A DNA stretch of 34,339 nt from Clostridia bacterium (GTDB lineage Bacteria; Bacillota; Clostridia; Oscillospirales; CAG-272), in the NCBI GenBank assembly GCA_017467105.1, contig JAFTSU010000019.1:1-34339 (forward strand). Direction: 5' to 3'. Numbering within the stretch: position 1 is the stretch's first letter; each line of letters opens with the position of its first letter. Position numbers and translations under genes: made by a program. Below are positions 23,457-31,998 of the stretch, one piece after another. The notes beneath the pieces were generated by a model. It made no database searches. It saw only the letters and a program-made list of their open reading frames with translations, and was not told the DNA's origin.

Positions 23457-24227
23457 TTAATCGCCAAGGTACGCCTTGATAACGTCAGGGTTGCTCAGCG
23501 CTTCCTCTACGCTACCCTCTGCGAGAGTAGTACCAAAGTTAAGCACCGTTACGTTATCGCAGATACCGGTTACCAAACTCATATCGTGCTCGATAAGAAG
23601 TATGGTCATATCGAAGTTATCCCTTACAAAACGGATGGTATCCATAAGCTCGGCGGTCTCCTGTGGGTTCATACCTGCCGCAGGCTCGTCCAGAAGCAGA
23701 AGCTTCGGTCCCGTAGCAAGAGCTCTGGCGATCTCCAGCTTTCTCTGCTTTCCGTAGGGAAGATTGTACGCCAGGTGATTTCTCACATCTATAAGGCCGA
23801 ATATCTCCAGCAGCTCCTTTGCCCTCTCGCGCATAGTGCGCTCTACCTCAAAGTGACGGGGCAGACGGAAAAGCGACTCCATAAGAGAGCACTTATACTC
23901 CGGAAGGTTGTGCAGTCCTACCATAACGTTACGAACTACCGTCATATTATTGAAAAGACGAATGTTCTGGAAGGTTCTGGCGATACCCTTATGGTTGATC
24001 TTCTCCTGAGAGAAGCCCTTAAGCTCCTCACCGTCCAGAAGGAAGGTTCCCGTCGTAGGCTTGTATACGCCTGTAAGCATATTGAATACGGTTGTTTTAC
24101 CTGCGCCGTTAGGACCGATAAGACCGTATATTTCATTTTTCTTGATCTTCAGGTTAACGTCCTGAGCAGCCTTGAGTCCGCCGAAGGAGATACCGAGATT
24201 TCTGGTTTCAAGTACGTATTCTGCCAT
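23457..24227 (-). CDS. livG: Branched-chain amino acid ABC transporter ATPase LivG
   Basis: This 256-residue ATPase has Walker A GPNGAGKT (38-45), the LivG form of the signature LPYGKQRKLEIARAL (156-170) and Walker B LLLLDEPAAGMNP (177-189), then ILLIEHDMSLV. The start overlaps the livM stop as TAATG, so translation is coupled. It forms a heterodimer with LivF at the inner face of the membrane. Confidence 0.96.
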   Translation of the reverse strand: MAEYVLETRNLGISFGGLKAAQDVNLKIKKNEIYGLIGPNGAGKTTVFNMLTGVYKPTTGTFLLDGEELKGFSQEKINHKGIARTFQNIRLFNNMTVVRNVMVGLHNLPEYKCSLMESLFRLPRHFEVERTMRERAKELLEIFGLIDVRNHLAYNLPYGKQRKLEIARALATGPKLLLLDEPAAGMNPQETAELMDTIRFVRDNFDMTILLIEHDMSLVTGICDNVTVLNFGTTLAEGSVEEALSNPDVIKAYLGD

Positions 24228-25381
24228 TATCCCTTATCCTCCTTGTCAGGCTCTAATGTGCTTTCCACAACCTTCAGATCGGTGGAGAGTATCTCGTTCA
24301 TCTCGATCTTGGTGGGCACTCTGTGCCATGCGCTCTCGTCATCCTTGCCGGCGGATGGCTTTCCGACGAATTTGAATATCTTCGAGACGAGTGCCTTCAT
24401 ATTATACTTTTCTCTGAAGAACTTAAGAGAGGGTGCGTTGTTGTAGATTATGATAACAACGAGTATCAGGGCGTAAATGATATCCTTGAGCACCGCAAGA
24501 TCGCCTGTGAGAAGCGTCTGAAGCTGAGTATTTATATAGGTGATGACCGTTGCGGATACGATAGCGCCAGAGATATTACCCATACCGCCGAGAACCACCA
24601 TAATGAGTATCTCAATGGAGTAATTATAATCAAACACAGCCGCCTTGACTGTAGAGTTCGCGAAGCTGTAGAACACGCCCGCAACACCCGCGAGTGAGGA
24701 TGAGATAATAAATCCGACGAGCTTATACTTAGTTACGTTTATACCCGTAGCTCTGGCTGCTATCTCGTTATCACGGATAGCGGTGATGGCTCTGCCATGC
24801 TTTGATCTGATAAGATTCTGAATGATAAACATTGTCAGAAGCACCAGGATAAAGCCAATTATGAAGAGATACTGCTTATCAAATCTGGGTGTTCTGAGTC
24901 CTATGGGACCGCCAAAGGATTCCTTGGATGAATTTTCGAACACGGTCTTTACTATCTCTCCGAAAGCGAGAGTAACTATAGCAAGATAGTCACCCTTAAG
25001 TCTGAGGGCGGGCAGACCGATGATAAATCCGAATACACCGGCAACCAGAGCTCCTACAGCCAGAGAGATGATAAAGGAAAGAATGCCCTTACCGTCTATG
25101 GCTCCGTCAAGAAGGCAAGCGGTTTTACCACCGATATACGCTCCGACGCACATAAAGCCTGCGTGGCCGAGCGACAGCTCGCCGAGAAATCCTACAACGA
25201 GAGAAAGAGATACGGCGAGAACAATATTCATCGTCGTCTTCTCAAGTAAGAAGAGGGTTGACTGAGGAAGTCCGCCCGCGAAAGTCATAGCGCTGAATAC
25301 TATAGCTACGATCGCCACAGCCGCGTAGTTCACGTAGTGATTCCACTTGATTTTTGAAAGTTTATTCATAAAGCTTGCCAT
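24227..25381 (-). CDS. livM: Branched-chain amino acid ABC transporter permease LivM
   Basis: This 384-residue permease has about nine membrane segments and the family phrases GELSLGHAGFMCVGAYIGG and AITAIRDNEIAARATGIN, the latter being the ATPase-contact loop. The last 55 residues after LKFFREKYN form a charged cytoplasmic tail that is longer than in many relatives. It overlaps livG by one base, and its start overlaps the livH stop in the same TAATG fashion. Confidence 0.95.
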   Translation of the reverse strand: MASFMNKLSKIKWNHYVNYAAVAIVAIVFSAMTFAGGLPQSTLFLLEKTTMNIVLAVSLSLVVGFLGELSLGHAGFMCVGAYIGGKTACLLDGAIDGKGILSFIISLAVGALVAGVFGFIIGLPALRLKGDYLAIVTLAFGEIVKTVFENSSKESFGGPIGLRTPRFDKQYLFIIGFILVLLTMFIIQNLIRSKHGRAITAIRDNEIAARATGINVTKYKLVGFIISSSLAGVAGVFYSFANSTVKAAVFDYNYSIEILIMVVLGGMGNISGAIVSATVITYINTQLQTLLTGDLAVLKDIIYALILVVIIIYNNAPSLKFFREKYNMKALVSKIFKFVGKPSAGKDDESAWHRVPTKIEMNEILSTDLKVVESTLEPDKEDKG

Positions 25382-26247
25382 TATACCTTCTCCCTTCTCT
25401 TCTTACCTAGGATACCGGTAGGCTTAACGAGCAGGATCACGATAAGGATCGCAAACTCGATAGCGATAGTATATGGCGCGATCTCGGGAACAGCCTTGCA
25501 AAGGCATTCCACGATACCAAGCAATATTCCGCCGACCATTGCTCCGGGAATAGAGCCGATACCGCCTATAACCGCTGCGGTAAAAGCCTTGATGCCGGGC
25601 ATTGCGCCGTAGGTGGGAGTTATAGTCGGCACGTTAAGCAGACTGCACACACCCGCGAGCGCCGCAAGAGCGGAGCCTATAGCGAAGGTGATCGTGATGA
25701 TCATATTAATGTTGATACCCATCAGGCGCGCTGCGTCTCTGTCCTCGGATACGGCGACCATTGCGCGACCGATCTTGGAATACTTGACGAACAGGCTTAG
25801 CACCGTCATAACGATAACGGTGGCAACGAGCGTGATTATTGTGCTGTACTTAATGGAAATAGGACCGAGATCCAGAGTACCGAGATTAGCGATAATTACG
25901 AATTCGGGAGCTGCTCCGAATATGATGAGAGCCAGACTCTGCAAAAGATAGCTGACACCGATAGCGGTAATAAGAACCGCAAGAGGTGACGCGCCTCGCA
26001 GAGGCTTGTAGGCTACCTTCTCTATAACTATTCCGAGAAGCAAGCAGAAGATCACGGACATAACGATAGCGAGAACAGGATTTACAGCGAGAAAAACAAG
26101 CACCGTATAACCGCCAACCATGATAACGTCACCGTGGGCGAAGTTAAGCATTTTGGCAATTCCGTAAACCATCGTATAGCCAAGAGCGATCATAGCGTAT
26201 ATGCCGCCAAGGCTCAGTCCGTTTACCAAAGTAACTATAAAGTCCAT
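25381..26247 (-). CDS. livH: Branched-chain amino acid ABC transporter permease LivH
   Basis: This 288-residue permease has about eight membrane segments and the typical LivH phrases NGLSLGGIYAMIALGYTMVY, MLNFAHGDVIMVGGY and MVAVSEDRDAARLMGIN. GGIGSIPGAMVGGILLG near the C-terminus is also conserved. It lies 91 bp downstream of livK and leads into livM with overlapping codons. Confidence 0.96.
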   Translation of the reverse strand: MDFIVTLVNGLSLGGIYAMIALGYTMVYGIAKMLNFAHGDVIMVGGYTVLVFLAVNPVLAIVMSVIFCLLLGIVIEKVAYKPLRGASPLAVLITAIGVSYLLQSLALIIFGAAPEFVIIANLGTLDLGPISIKYSTIITLVATVIVMTVLSLFVKYSKIGRAMVAVSEDRDAARLMGININMIITITFAIGSALAALAGVCSLLNVPTITPTYGAMPGIKAFTAAVIGGIGSIPGAMVGGILLGIVECLCKAVPEIAPYTIAIEFAILIVILLVKPTGILGKKRREKV

Positions 26248-26338
26248 AAAAATTACCTTTTCTAATTATGACAATTTGCCGACACGGCAAAAAACCGAGT
26301 CAGCAAATCGCATATAAAATATTGGTTAAATGTAAAGC

Positions 26339-27553
26339 TTAGTTAGCTTCGTTAGCTTCCTTAACAATGTACTTAACAGCTTCCTTGTTTACATATCCGG
26401 TAGAATTCCAAGAAATATTGGACTTGCCGTCAGCCTCAGGAGCGCCGGTTACACCGTGGAATACGAAGGAGTCGCTGGTAAATATATCCTTGAGAATATC
26501 GCAGAAGTCGGATGCGGAGGTATTGACCTCGAAGGTCTTGCCTGCAGCCTTTGCAGCAACGAGCGCGTCGCGTATAGCGTATACGCAGTCGTATGCAGCA
26601 GCACCGAATTGGTTAAGGGGAGCGTCAGCACCGTACTCTTCTCTGTAAGCGTTAATGTAGGTCTTCGCTGCACCATCGGTAGCGCCGGAGTTGAAGTGAG
26701 ACAGGTAGGAAACCTCCTGAGGAATGGTATTGATATCGAAATTCTTAACGGAATCAACGCCGTCAAGGCCGTCGCAGCCATAGTAGATAGCATTGTTCTT
26801 GATGGTTCCGATACCTGCAGTCATAAACTGAGATGCGGGAGTGTAATATATAGGCATAAAGATTATGTCGCACTCCTTCAGGTTCTGAACGTGCTGAGAG
26901 AAGTCGGAGTCACCCTCAACGAATGCAGCCTTGGTAACAGTACCGAAGCTTGCGTCAAGAGCTTCCTCAAACTTAGCAAGAATACCGGTGGAGTACTCGT
27001 CGTCGGACTTGTAGAATGCACCTACCTTCTTGCCCTGGTAGTTTTCGTTGAAGTACTGTGCGGAAGCAGTACCCTGGTTGGAGTCTGCGAAGCACATCTG
27101 GAATGCGTTGTCATACTCAGGAACCGCGTCACCGGATGCGGAGGGAGTAAGTACGAATACGTTATCGTCGTGAGAGAGATCCTTGAACTCAAGAGCGGGA
27201 CCTGTAGTAACGGTACCGAGAGTGATCTGCACACCGCCCTCGTAAAGAGAAGCATAGTTAGCAGCTACGAGAGTAGGATCGTGCTTATCGTCAGTCATAA
27301 CAAGCTCGTCGAAGAACATAGAGCCGTCTCCGAAGATACCGCCTGCAGCATTGATCTCCTTAATAGCCAGCGCCGCGGAGTTCTTAACTGCGATACCGTA
27401 AATTGCGGCTCCGCCGGTAAGAGGACCGGATGCGCCGATCTTTATCTTCGTGTTATCCTTTGCATAATTAACGTCGCCGCCACCGCAGGAGGCGAGTACA
27501 CCAAGGCACATAACGCATGCAAGCACAAGTGCCAAAACCTTTGTGAATTTCAT
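26339..27553 (-). CDS. livK: Branched-chain amino acid-type substrate-binding lipoprotein LivK
   Basis: This 404-residue protein has a lipoprotein signal with lipobox L20-A-S-C23 followed by GGG, so it should be lipid-anchored outside the membrane. The mature domain begins IKIGASGPLTGGAAIYG and continues LAIKEINAAGG, the periplasmic-binding-protein type I layout of LivJ/LivK. It delivers a ligand to LivHM. The family also carries urea, amides and other short compounds, so leucine specificity is presumed. AAAGGAGG lies upstream, and it is first in the operon. The 91-bp gap after it may allow more LivK than permease to be made. Confidence 0.93.
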   Translation of the reverse strand: MKFTKVLALVLACVMCLGVLASCGGGDVNYAKDNTKIKIGASGPLTGGAAIYGIAVKNSAALAIKEINAAGGIFGDGSMFFDELVMTDDKHDPTLVAANYASLYEGGVQITLGTVTTGPALEFKDLSHDDNVFVLTPSASGDAVPEYDNAFQMCFADSNQGTASAQYFNENYQGKKVGAFYKSDDEYSTGILAKFEEALDASFGTVTKAAFVEGDSDFSQHVQNLKECDIIFMPIYYTPASQFMTAGIGTIKNNAIYYGCDGLDGVDSVKNFDINTIPQEVSYLSHFNSGATDGAAKTYINAYREEYGADAPLNQFGAAAYDCVYAIRDALVAAKAAGKTFEVNTSASDFCDILKDIFTSDSFVFHGVTGAPEADGKSNISWNSTGYVNKEAVKYIVKEANEAN

Positions 27554-27607
27554 GGCGAAATTCCTCCTTTTATTATTAAATTTGTTCTTTAAAGGTTTTA
27601 TACATAT

Positions 27608-27635
27608 AGTATAATCTTTTTTTTAGAATTGTCAA
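27608..27635 (-). promoter_or_regulatory. Promoter of the liv operon
   Basis: On the minus strand TTGACA, 16 bp, TATACT, about 55 bp before the livK ATG. The hexamers are followed by an untranslated leader with no obvious attenuator. Confidence 0.65.
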
Positions 27636-27922
27636 GAAATTTTTTCTCATTTTTGCGCTTTTTCCGAAATTTCATCATTTTGGCAATTTTTGAGAATAAA
27701 TTGGCTTGTTTTTTTAACAAAATGCTACTATTTATGCATCAAAACGCATAAATATTCACATCGCGTGCTTTTTATTCATTTAATAAGCTGTCATAAAGTA
27801 GTATGGATCGATCTCGAGCTTGGGTAGAGCATTCGTTTGTCAAAAGAAGCAAAATCTTTAAACTATATTTTACCGACAAAGCCGCGAGATACAGTAGGGG
27901 GCAAATAATAAAAGGGAGATTT
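27636..27922. other. Intergenic region upstream of liv, no gene seen
   Basis: Together with the livK leader this gives 369 bp without a gene. The only structure noticed is a short inverted repeat, ATTTATGC at 27730-27737 with GCATAAAT at 27746-27753, without a proper T-run; it could be a weak terminator of the gene at 27923. Confidence 0.4.
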
Positions 27923-28792
27923 TTACATTTTAATTTCGTTGACAGGCTCTTCTCTGCCGCTCTTCATCGCTCGGTCTATGGCGTTCATGATATATACCGG
28001 TGCGATCAGCTCCTTATACGATAAAGTCATATCATTGCCGGACAGTATGCCGTAGTACTCACGGAATTCACGGAGGAACCAATCGCTTGATGCTGTGACG
28101 TCTCCGCCACGGCTTACCTCTGTGGCAAGGCGGAGAGCGTAATACTTGTTGTTGCCGTCGTAGAATACGCCGATCGCGTCACAGTCGCTATAGTGAAATC
28201 TGACCGTAAGCTGACCTCCGTTTTTCGCGGTGGAAACGGACAGGGGGTATCTGCCGAAGATCTCGCATACCATCTCTACTAAATGCTGGGCGTAGAAGTA
28301 AAATCCGCCGTATTCGCTATCCGGAGAGTACGGTGCGCGAACTATTCCTCCGACAGTCTTGCCTCCGACCTCGCCGAGCGCGTCAGCGTGAAGCTCGGAT
28401 ATGAAGGAGTCGTGGCGCAGAGAAGAGCCGCCGGTGACCTTGATTCCTTTGTCTCTCAGCGTTGTGACGAGCTCCAGCGCCTCCTCTTCCTTTATCGTGA
28501 ATGGCTTGTCAATAAACATAGGTACACCGCTCTCGATATACGGCTTTGCGTATTCATAGTGAAGATCACCGTGTCTCGCGGTTATGATAACACCGTCTAC
28601 AAGTCCGACAGCGTCAGCGTAATTTTTTAACACGGGTACGCCAAACTCCCGATTTAGCTTCTCTGAAGCGGCAGCATCGCAGCTGTAAACGCCAACTATC
28701 TGAACGTCTGAAAACTCGCCCATCTGCTGTATGAATTTAATAAATGAGTTTGCGTGAGAATTCTCACATCCAAGTATTGCTATTCTCTTCAT
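27923..28792 (-). CDS. Short Gfo/Idh/MocA-type oxidoreductase
   Basis: This 289-residue protein has a Rossmann start without the classical loop (IAILGCENSHANSFIKF), then D95-K-P97 in place of EKP and SSLRHDSF. In the second domain, GGFYFYAQHLVEMVCEIFG supplies the usual conserved His. It is shorter than typical members and resembles the frameshifted gene at 7838, so this may be a distinct subgroup. AAAGGAAG precedes the ATG. It lies 262 bp downstream of another Gfo/Idh gene on the same strand and upstream of the liv operon. Substrate unknown. Confidence 0.85.
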   Translation of the reverse strand: MKRIAILGCENSHANSFIKFIQQMGEFSDVQIVGVYSCDAAASEKLNREFGVPVLKNYADAVGLVDGVIITARHGDLHYEYAKPYIESGVPMFIDKPFTIKEEEALELVTTLRDKGIKVTGGSSLRHDSFISELHADALGEVGGKTVGGIVRAPYSPDSEYGGFYFYAQHLVEMVCEIFGRYPLSVSTAKNGGQLTVRFHYSDCDAIGVFYDGNNKYYALRLATEVSRGGDVTASSDWFLREFREYYGILSGNDMTLSYKELIAPVYIMNAIDRAMKSGREEPVNEIKM

Positions 28793-28938
28793 TTTTTTCT
28801 TCCTTTTCTGTATTCAATATAATCAGAGTACTTATAAAACTCTGTGCAGGTGACAAAATGGCTTATCGTATATTAAATAAGGCTACGGTATTCAAAGCGC
28901 TCGCCCGTCGTGTGCACATTCCGACAGCACGCACGCAA

Positions 28939-29039
28939 ATCGGTAAGTCGGGGCAGCGTAACAAGCAGAAGAGAGAACAAGTCGGTAAATTGCCGAAAGG
29001 TCCTCTCTTCAGTTCATTTTATATTTTACCGATCTGCCC
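28939..29039. other. Structured intergenic region with nested and crossing stems
   Basis: GAAGAGAG (28968-28975) pairs with CTCTCTTC (29003-29010), with inner TCGG/CCGA. Outside this, ATCGGTAA (28939-28946) pairs with TTACCGAT (29026-29033), and GGGCAG (28951-28956) pairs with CTGCCC (29034-29039). The last two stems cross, which gives an H-type pseudoknot or two alternative folds; their right arms are adjacent and could stack. The region is non-coding as far as I can see and may be a small RNA, a 3' regulatory structure or a processed end of the upstream gene. Confidence 0.4.
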
Positions 29040-29054
29040 GGATGTTTTTACGAA

Positions 29055-30125
29055 TTAAAACAACACGGGTAGCTTGTTTGCGGCGTGAACCTCTTCGATA
29101 ACACCGATGATCCTGGACGCCATCTCTGCGGTTACGTCCATAGGCTTGCCCTCGGAAATCTTGTAGTAGAGCTGCTCGTAGAGAGATGCGGTACCTATAT
29201 CAAACGCGGTTCCGCCGAACTCGCCCTCCTCCGTGTGCTTGATAAGCTCCTCGGAGCAGTACGCGGGCTTCCTGTCCTTATTCTCCAAAAAGCCCTCAAC
29301 GACCTGACGGTCGGGATTCTCGCCGTCTACTATGTAGGTGAGGCTGTACTTCTGAGGAGTCGCCTTGAAGGTTCCCTTGGAGCCTATTAGCTTCAGGTTA
29401 TAGTCTGTGTAAGCGTCGGTGGCGTGGATCTCGACGTCAGCTAATGGTCCGTTGGGTCTTGCGATAATGATCTTGCAGAAATCATCGCCGTCTCCGCTTG
29501 TCACGGTAGTATCAAGCTTGCTGTATACCACCTTCGCGTCATCCGCGAAGTCGAGGAAGCCAAGCGCCATACCAATGGGGTGAGGACCTGTGTTATAAGC
29601 ACTTCCCGCGCATCTCTTAAGGAGAGTCTGCCAGTCCCAACGGCGCTTGAAGTTGCTATAGTTAAGGCTTACCTGCTTCAGCTCTCCGATCTTGCCGGAG
29701 GCTATAAGCTCCTTGGCAAAGAGATAGAAGGGAGCAAGGAAGGTCTGCTGGAAGACAGCAAGGACAACTCCCTTATCCTTAGCGATCCTTATAAGATCGT
29801 CGCACTCGTAGCGAGAACGGGCAAAGGGCTTCTCGCTCAGCACGTTGAAGCCGTGAAGAAGCAGATCCTTAGTGATGGGATAGTGCATCTCGGAAAAGGT
29901 GGAGTTTACCACCAGGTCAATATCGTCGATAGCGAAAAGCTCCTGATAGGTAGAGAAGATTTTGCAGCCGGGATACATCTCCTCGGCAACTCCGCGGCGA
30001 TACTCGTCAGCGTCAACGACGTACTTTACGTTAAAGAATTTGTTAGCTTCACTTACGTAGAATTTGCCGTGAATGTCCTTACCGCTTCTTCCCTGACCGA
30101 TGATAGCGAGATTCAACTTTTTCAT
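29055..30125 (-). CDS. Gfo/Idh/MocA-family oxidoreductase
   Basis: This 356-residue protein starts at ATG 30125 (MKKLNLAIIG), which has AAGGAG 6 bp upstream; an earlier start at 30146 lies in front of that site and is unlikely. Nucleotide-binding loop G10-Q-G-R-S-G, EKP at E98-K99-P100, and the domain-2 signature GSAYNTGPHPIGMAL (H182) identify the family; the EGEFGGTAF stretch is typical of the sugar-dehydrogenase branch. It is divergent from an AraC regulator at 30317 that probably controls it, forming a third regulator-plus-enzyme module. Confidence 0.9.
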   Translation of the reverse strand: MKKLNLAIIGQGRSGKDIHGKFYVSEANKFFNVKYVVDADEYRRGVAEEMYPGCKIFSTYQELFAIDDIDLVVNSTFSEMHYPITKDLLLHGFNVLSEKPFARSRYECDDLIRIAKDKGVVLAVFQQTFLAPFYLFAKELIASGKIGELKQVSLNYSNFKRRWDWQTLLKRCAGSAYNTGPHPIGMALGFLDFADDAKVVYSKLDTTVTSGDGDDFCKIIIARPNGPLADVEIHATDAYTDYNLKLIGSKGTFKATPQKYSLTYIVDGENPDRQVVEGFLENKDRKPAYCSEELIKHTEEGEFGGTAFDIGTASLYEQLYYKISEGKPMDVTAEMASRIIGVIEEVHAANKLPVLF

Positions 30126-30204
30126 AACAGTCTCCTTTATATTCATATATTATCATCTGTTTATTGCCGAAGTATGATCGTTACGTGTAATCGGCTTTGA
30201 TTAC

Positions 30205-30233
30205 ATTATATAGCAATCAATTAACAAAGTAAA
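30205..30233 (-). promoter_or_regulatory. Promoter of the Gfo/Idh gene at 29055
   Basis: On the minus strand TTTACT, 17 bp, TATAAT, about 80 bp before the start codon. Confidence 0.5.
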
Positions 30234-30254
30234 TGGCAAAAACTGCTTTTTATA

Positions 30255-30283
30255 TTGCATTTTATGAACTTTTATGCTACTAT
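30255..30283 (+). promoter_or_regulatory. Promoter of the AraC gene at 30317
   Basis: TTGCAT, 17 bp, TACTAT, 33 bp before the ATG. A TATAAT follows at 30281 with poorer spacing. Confidence 0.45.
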
Positions 30284-30316
30284 AATATCATACACGTTAA
30301 ATATGGGGGTAAAGCT

Positions 30317-31111
30317 ATGGGAAACGGAAGCGGATACGGAAGCAAAAAAATAATCTTCAATCACAGAGTGCTGAAAAACGCAAAGCGTGATACCTACTCC
30401 ACGCATACCCATAACACCTATGAGCTTATATATTTTCTGGACGGTGATGCGACCCACGTGATAGAGGACAGGCGGTATAAGCTGCGTCGTGGAGATCTGA
30501 TAATAATTCGGCCCCTGCAGTATCACTTTATACACATAGATTCCGAGTCTGATTACGAAAGATACGATATACTCATCGATCCGGAAGCCCACGGGATAGA
30601 CTCAGGACTCATAAAGGACTGTCCCGAGATCGTAAATATTTTGGATAATCCACTGGCGGTATCTCTCTTCGAGCGGCTTGATTTCTACAGAGGTGAGCTT
30701 GAAGACCGAGACTTCGACAAGCTTTTCCCAAGTCTGTTGACCGAGCTTTTCTATATTTTAAACCTCACTCCGTACAAAAAAGACATAGAGGCAATGACAG
30801 CGTCAGCTCTTTTGACCGAGGCGCTTCGTTATATAAACGACAACCTCTGCACCCTTTCCGGAATTTCAGAGATCGCAAAAAAGCTTTTCATCAGCGAGAG
30901 CTATCTTTTCCGTCTCTTCAAAAGCGAACTGCATCAAACTCCAAAAAAATACATACGCGATAAACGATTACTGATGGCGCAAAGAATGATTTCGGAGGGT
31001 AAAAAGCCAATAATTGTTTACGAAAAGTGCGGATTTTCCGACTATACCGCATTTTACCGTAGCTACATTTCGTATTTCGGGCACGCACCGTCAAAGGAAA
31101 AGCATTCCTGA
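30317..31111 (+). CDS. AraC-family transcriptional regulator
   Basis: This 264-residue protein starts at ATG 30317 (MGNGSGYGSKKI), which has GGGGG 9 bp upstream; a longer frame from 30233 would start inside the promoter. The sensor half has the cupin pattern HTHNTYELIYFLDGDATHVIE-type, with RRGDLIIIRPLQYH. The double helix-turn-helix lies at about 165-262 (ISEIAKKLFISESYLFRLFK, then CGFSDYTAFYRSYISYFGHA, PSKE). It is divergent from the Gfo/Idh gene at 29055 and probably activates it in response to a sugar-type ligand. Confidence 0.9.
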   Translation: MGNGSGYGSKKIIFNHRVLKNAKRDTYSTHTHNTYELIYFLDGDATHVIEDRRYKLRRGDLIIIRPLQYHFIHIDSESDYERYDILIDPEAHGIDSGLIKDCPEIVNILDNPLAVSLFERLDFYRGELEDRDFDKLFPSLLTELFYILNLTPYKKDIEAMTASALLTEALRYINDNLCTLSGISEIAKKLFISESYLFRLFKSELHQTPKKYIRDKRLLMAQRMISEGKKPIIVYEKCGFSDYTAFYRSYISYFGHAPSKEKHS

Positions 31112-31136
31112 TAGCAGAACCAAAATCAAAGGATGA

Positions 31137-31457
31137 CGGTCGTCACCAAAACGCATTTCAAAAGCCTACGACAATTATAACGATAACCGCGGCAGCAGCC
31201 TATCTCAGATCACAAGACGAATCGGACGGTTTTCTTGCTTTGATCAAAACGCGGACCGATCGAGAAAGAGCCCTCCGAGTCGCATATTTTTTAGCGCCCG
31301 GGAATATAATTTAATGCTGCGTTCTTCAATGCTCACTCCAAGCTCATCAATAAGGAAAAGCTCCGTTTATCCCCGGCGCGCATTGATCTGTGTTGAGTTT
31401 ACCGAAAAAGCGGAAGAGAAATATTTCTTCAGCCGTATTCAATCATGTTTTATTTAA
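31137..31457 (+). other. Unassigned open frame in a 540-bp gene-poor stretch, possible transposase remnant
   Basis: Between the AraC stop and tRNA-Cys (31112-31651) there is no convincing gene. One frame is open for 107 codons without a usable start. Its first part, KAYDNYNDNRGSSLSQITRR, vaguely resembles the N-terminal helix-turn-helix of IS21-type transposases (a Y-x-x-Y-x-x-N region followed by S-x-S-x-I-A-R-R). The rest, rich in Ser and Arg, does not. I found no terminal repeats. The resemblance is from memory and weak. Confidence 0.2.
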
Positions 31458-31602
31458 ATAGTCTGATTGAGATAATTACTGTTATAGGTTTATTTGCACC
31501 GAGTATAGACAAGATTTTACCGCCTGCGTTTTTCTTCTCGCGGCAGCTTTAGCTTAAACAACAGCAAAAAGATAAATTAATCCACGAAATACAAAAAAAC
31601 AC

Positions 31603-31631
31603 TTGACAAACTTAAAATCCTCTGCTATAAT
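31603..31631 (+). promoter_or_regulatory. Consensus promoter of tRNA-Cys
   Basis: TTGACA, 17 bp, TATAAT, both perfect, 20 bp before the tRNA. Confidence 0.85.
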
Positions 31632-31651
31632 GTTATAGCACAAATAAATAA

Positions 31652-31722
31652 GGCGTCATAGCCAAGTGGTAAGGCAAAGGTCTGCAACACCTCTATCCCC
31701 AGTTCAAATCTGGGTGACGCCT
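31652..31722 (+). tRNA. tRNA-Cys (GCA)
   Basis: The 71-nt cloverleaf has acceptor GGCGTCA/TGACGCC, anticodon loop CTGCAAC in an AAGGT/ACCTC-type stem (anticodon GCA) and T-loop TTCAAAT in a CCCAG/CTGGG stem. Discriminator T and genomic CCA (31723-31725) follow. A hairpin array and accessory genes begin directly after its terminator. Confidence 0.95.
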
Positions 31723-31724
31723 CC

Positions 31725-31761
31725 AAAAAATTAAGCAACCCTTTGGGTTGCTTAATTTTTT
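31725..31761 (+). terminator. Terminator of tRNA-Cys
   Basis: AAAAAATTAAGCAACCC (31725-31741), loop TTT, and its complement (31745-31761) form a 17-bp perfect stem with T-run. The 3-nt loop matches the hairpin style of the array that follows 3 bp later. Confidence 0.85.
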
Positions 31762-31764
31762 ATC

Positions 31765-31975
31765 CAAGCCGACGAAGGAGGCTTGGTATGTAATCAATGC
31801 GCCCCGCGCATTGTATGTAATTGCGACGGAGTCGCGTATGGCATCACGCCGGGGCGTGTATATTTCGTCGGCTTGATAACATACATCCCTTCGGGATGAT
31901 TCCATACAGCCCTTACGGGCTGAGGACATACCGCCTGCAGCGGATTTCATCCATGGCTCCGCCGTGATTTGGATG
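31765..31975 (+). repeat. Hairpin array 1 (GTATG/CATAC type)
   Basis: A 12-bp inverted repeat, CAAGCCGACGAA (31765-31776) and TTCGTCGGCTTG (31864-31875), encloses three hairpins: CAATGCGC-CCC-GCGCATTG, GCGAC-GGA-GTCGC and CACGCC-GG-GGCGTG, separated by GTATG spacers (GTATGTAAT twice). To its right follow CATCCC-TTC-GGGATG, CAGCCC-TTAC-GGGCTG, CCGC-CTGCA-GCGG and ATGGC-TCC-GCCGT, separated by CATAC, the reverse complement of the left spacer; the last hairpin lies inside CATCC/GGATG. The stems all differ, so this is not a sequence repeat but a structural one. It ends 11 bp before the ribosome site of the four-helix-bundle gene, so it would be that gene's leader if transcribed from tRNA-Cys. Confidence 0.85.
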
Positions 31976-31998
31976 CGGGGACGCGAAAGGAGAACGAA

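Noticed and set aside
28857-29058. Small basic ORF (MAYRILNKATVFKALARR...)
   Set aside because: A weak AGGTGA precedes the ATG, but the frame crosses the structured stems and matches nothing I recognise; judged non-coding, though not excluded.
31693-31950. Minus-strand frame ending RRHPDLNWG
   Set aside because: It is the translation of the tRNA-Cys T-arm and hairpin array 1; no ribosome site supports it.
31765-31975. CRISPR array
   Set aside because: There is no conserved repeat with unique spacers; each unit is a different palindrome, spacing is short, and no cas gene is present.
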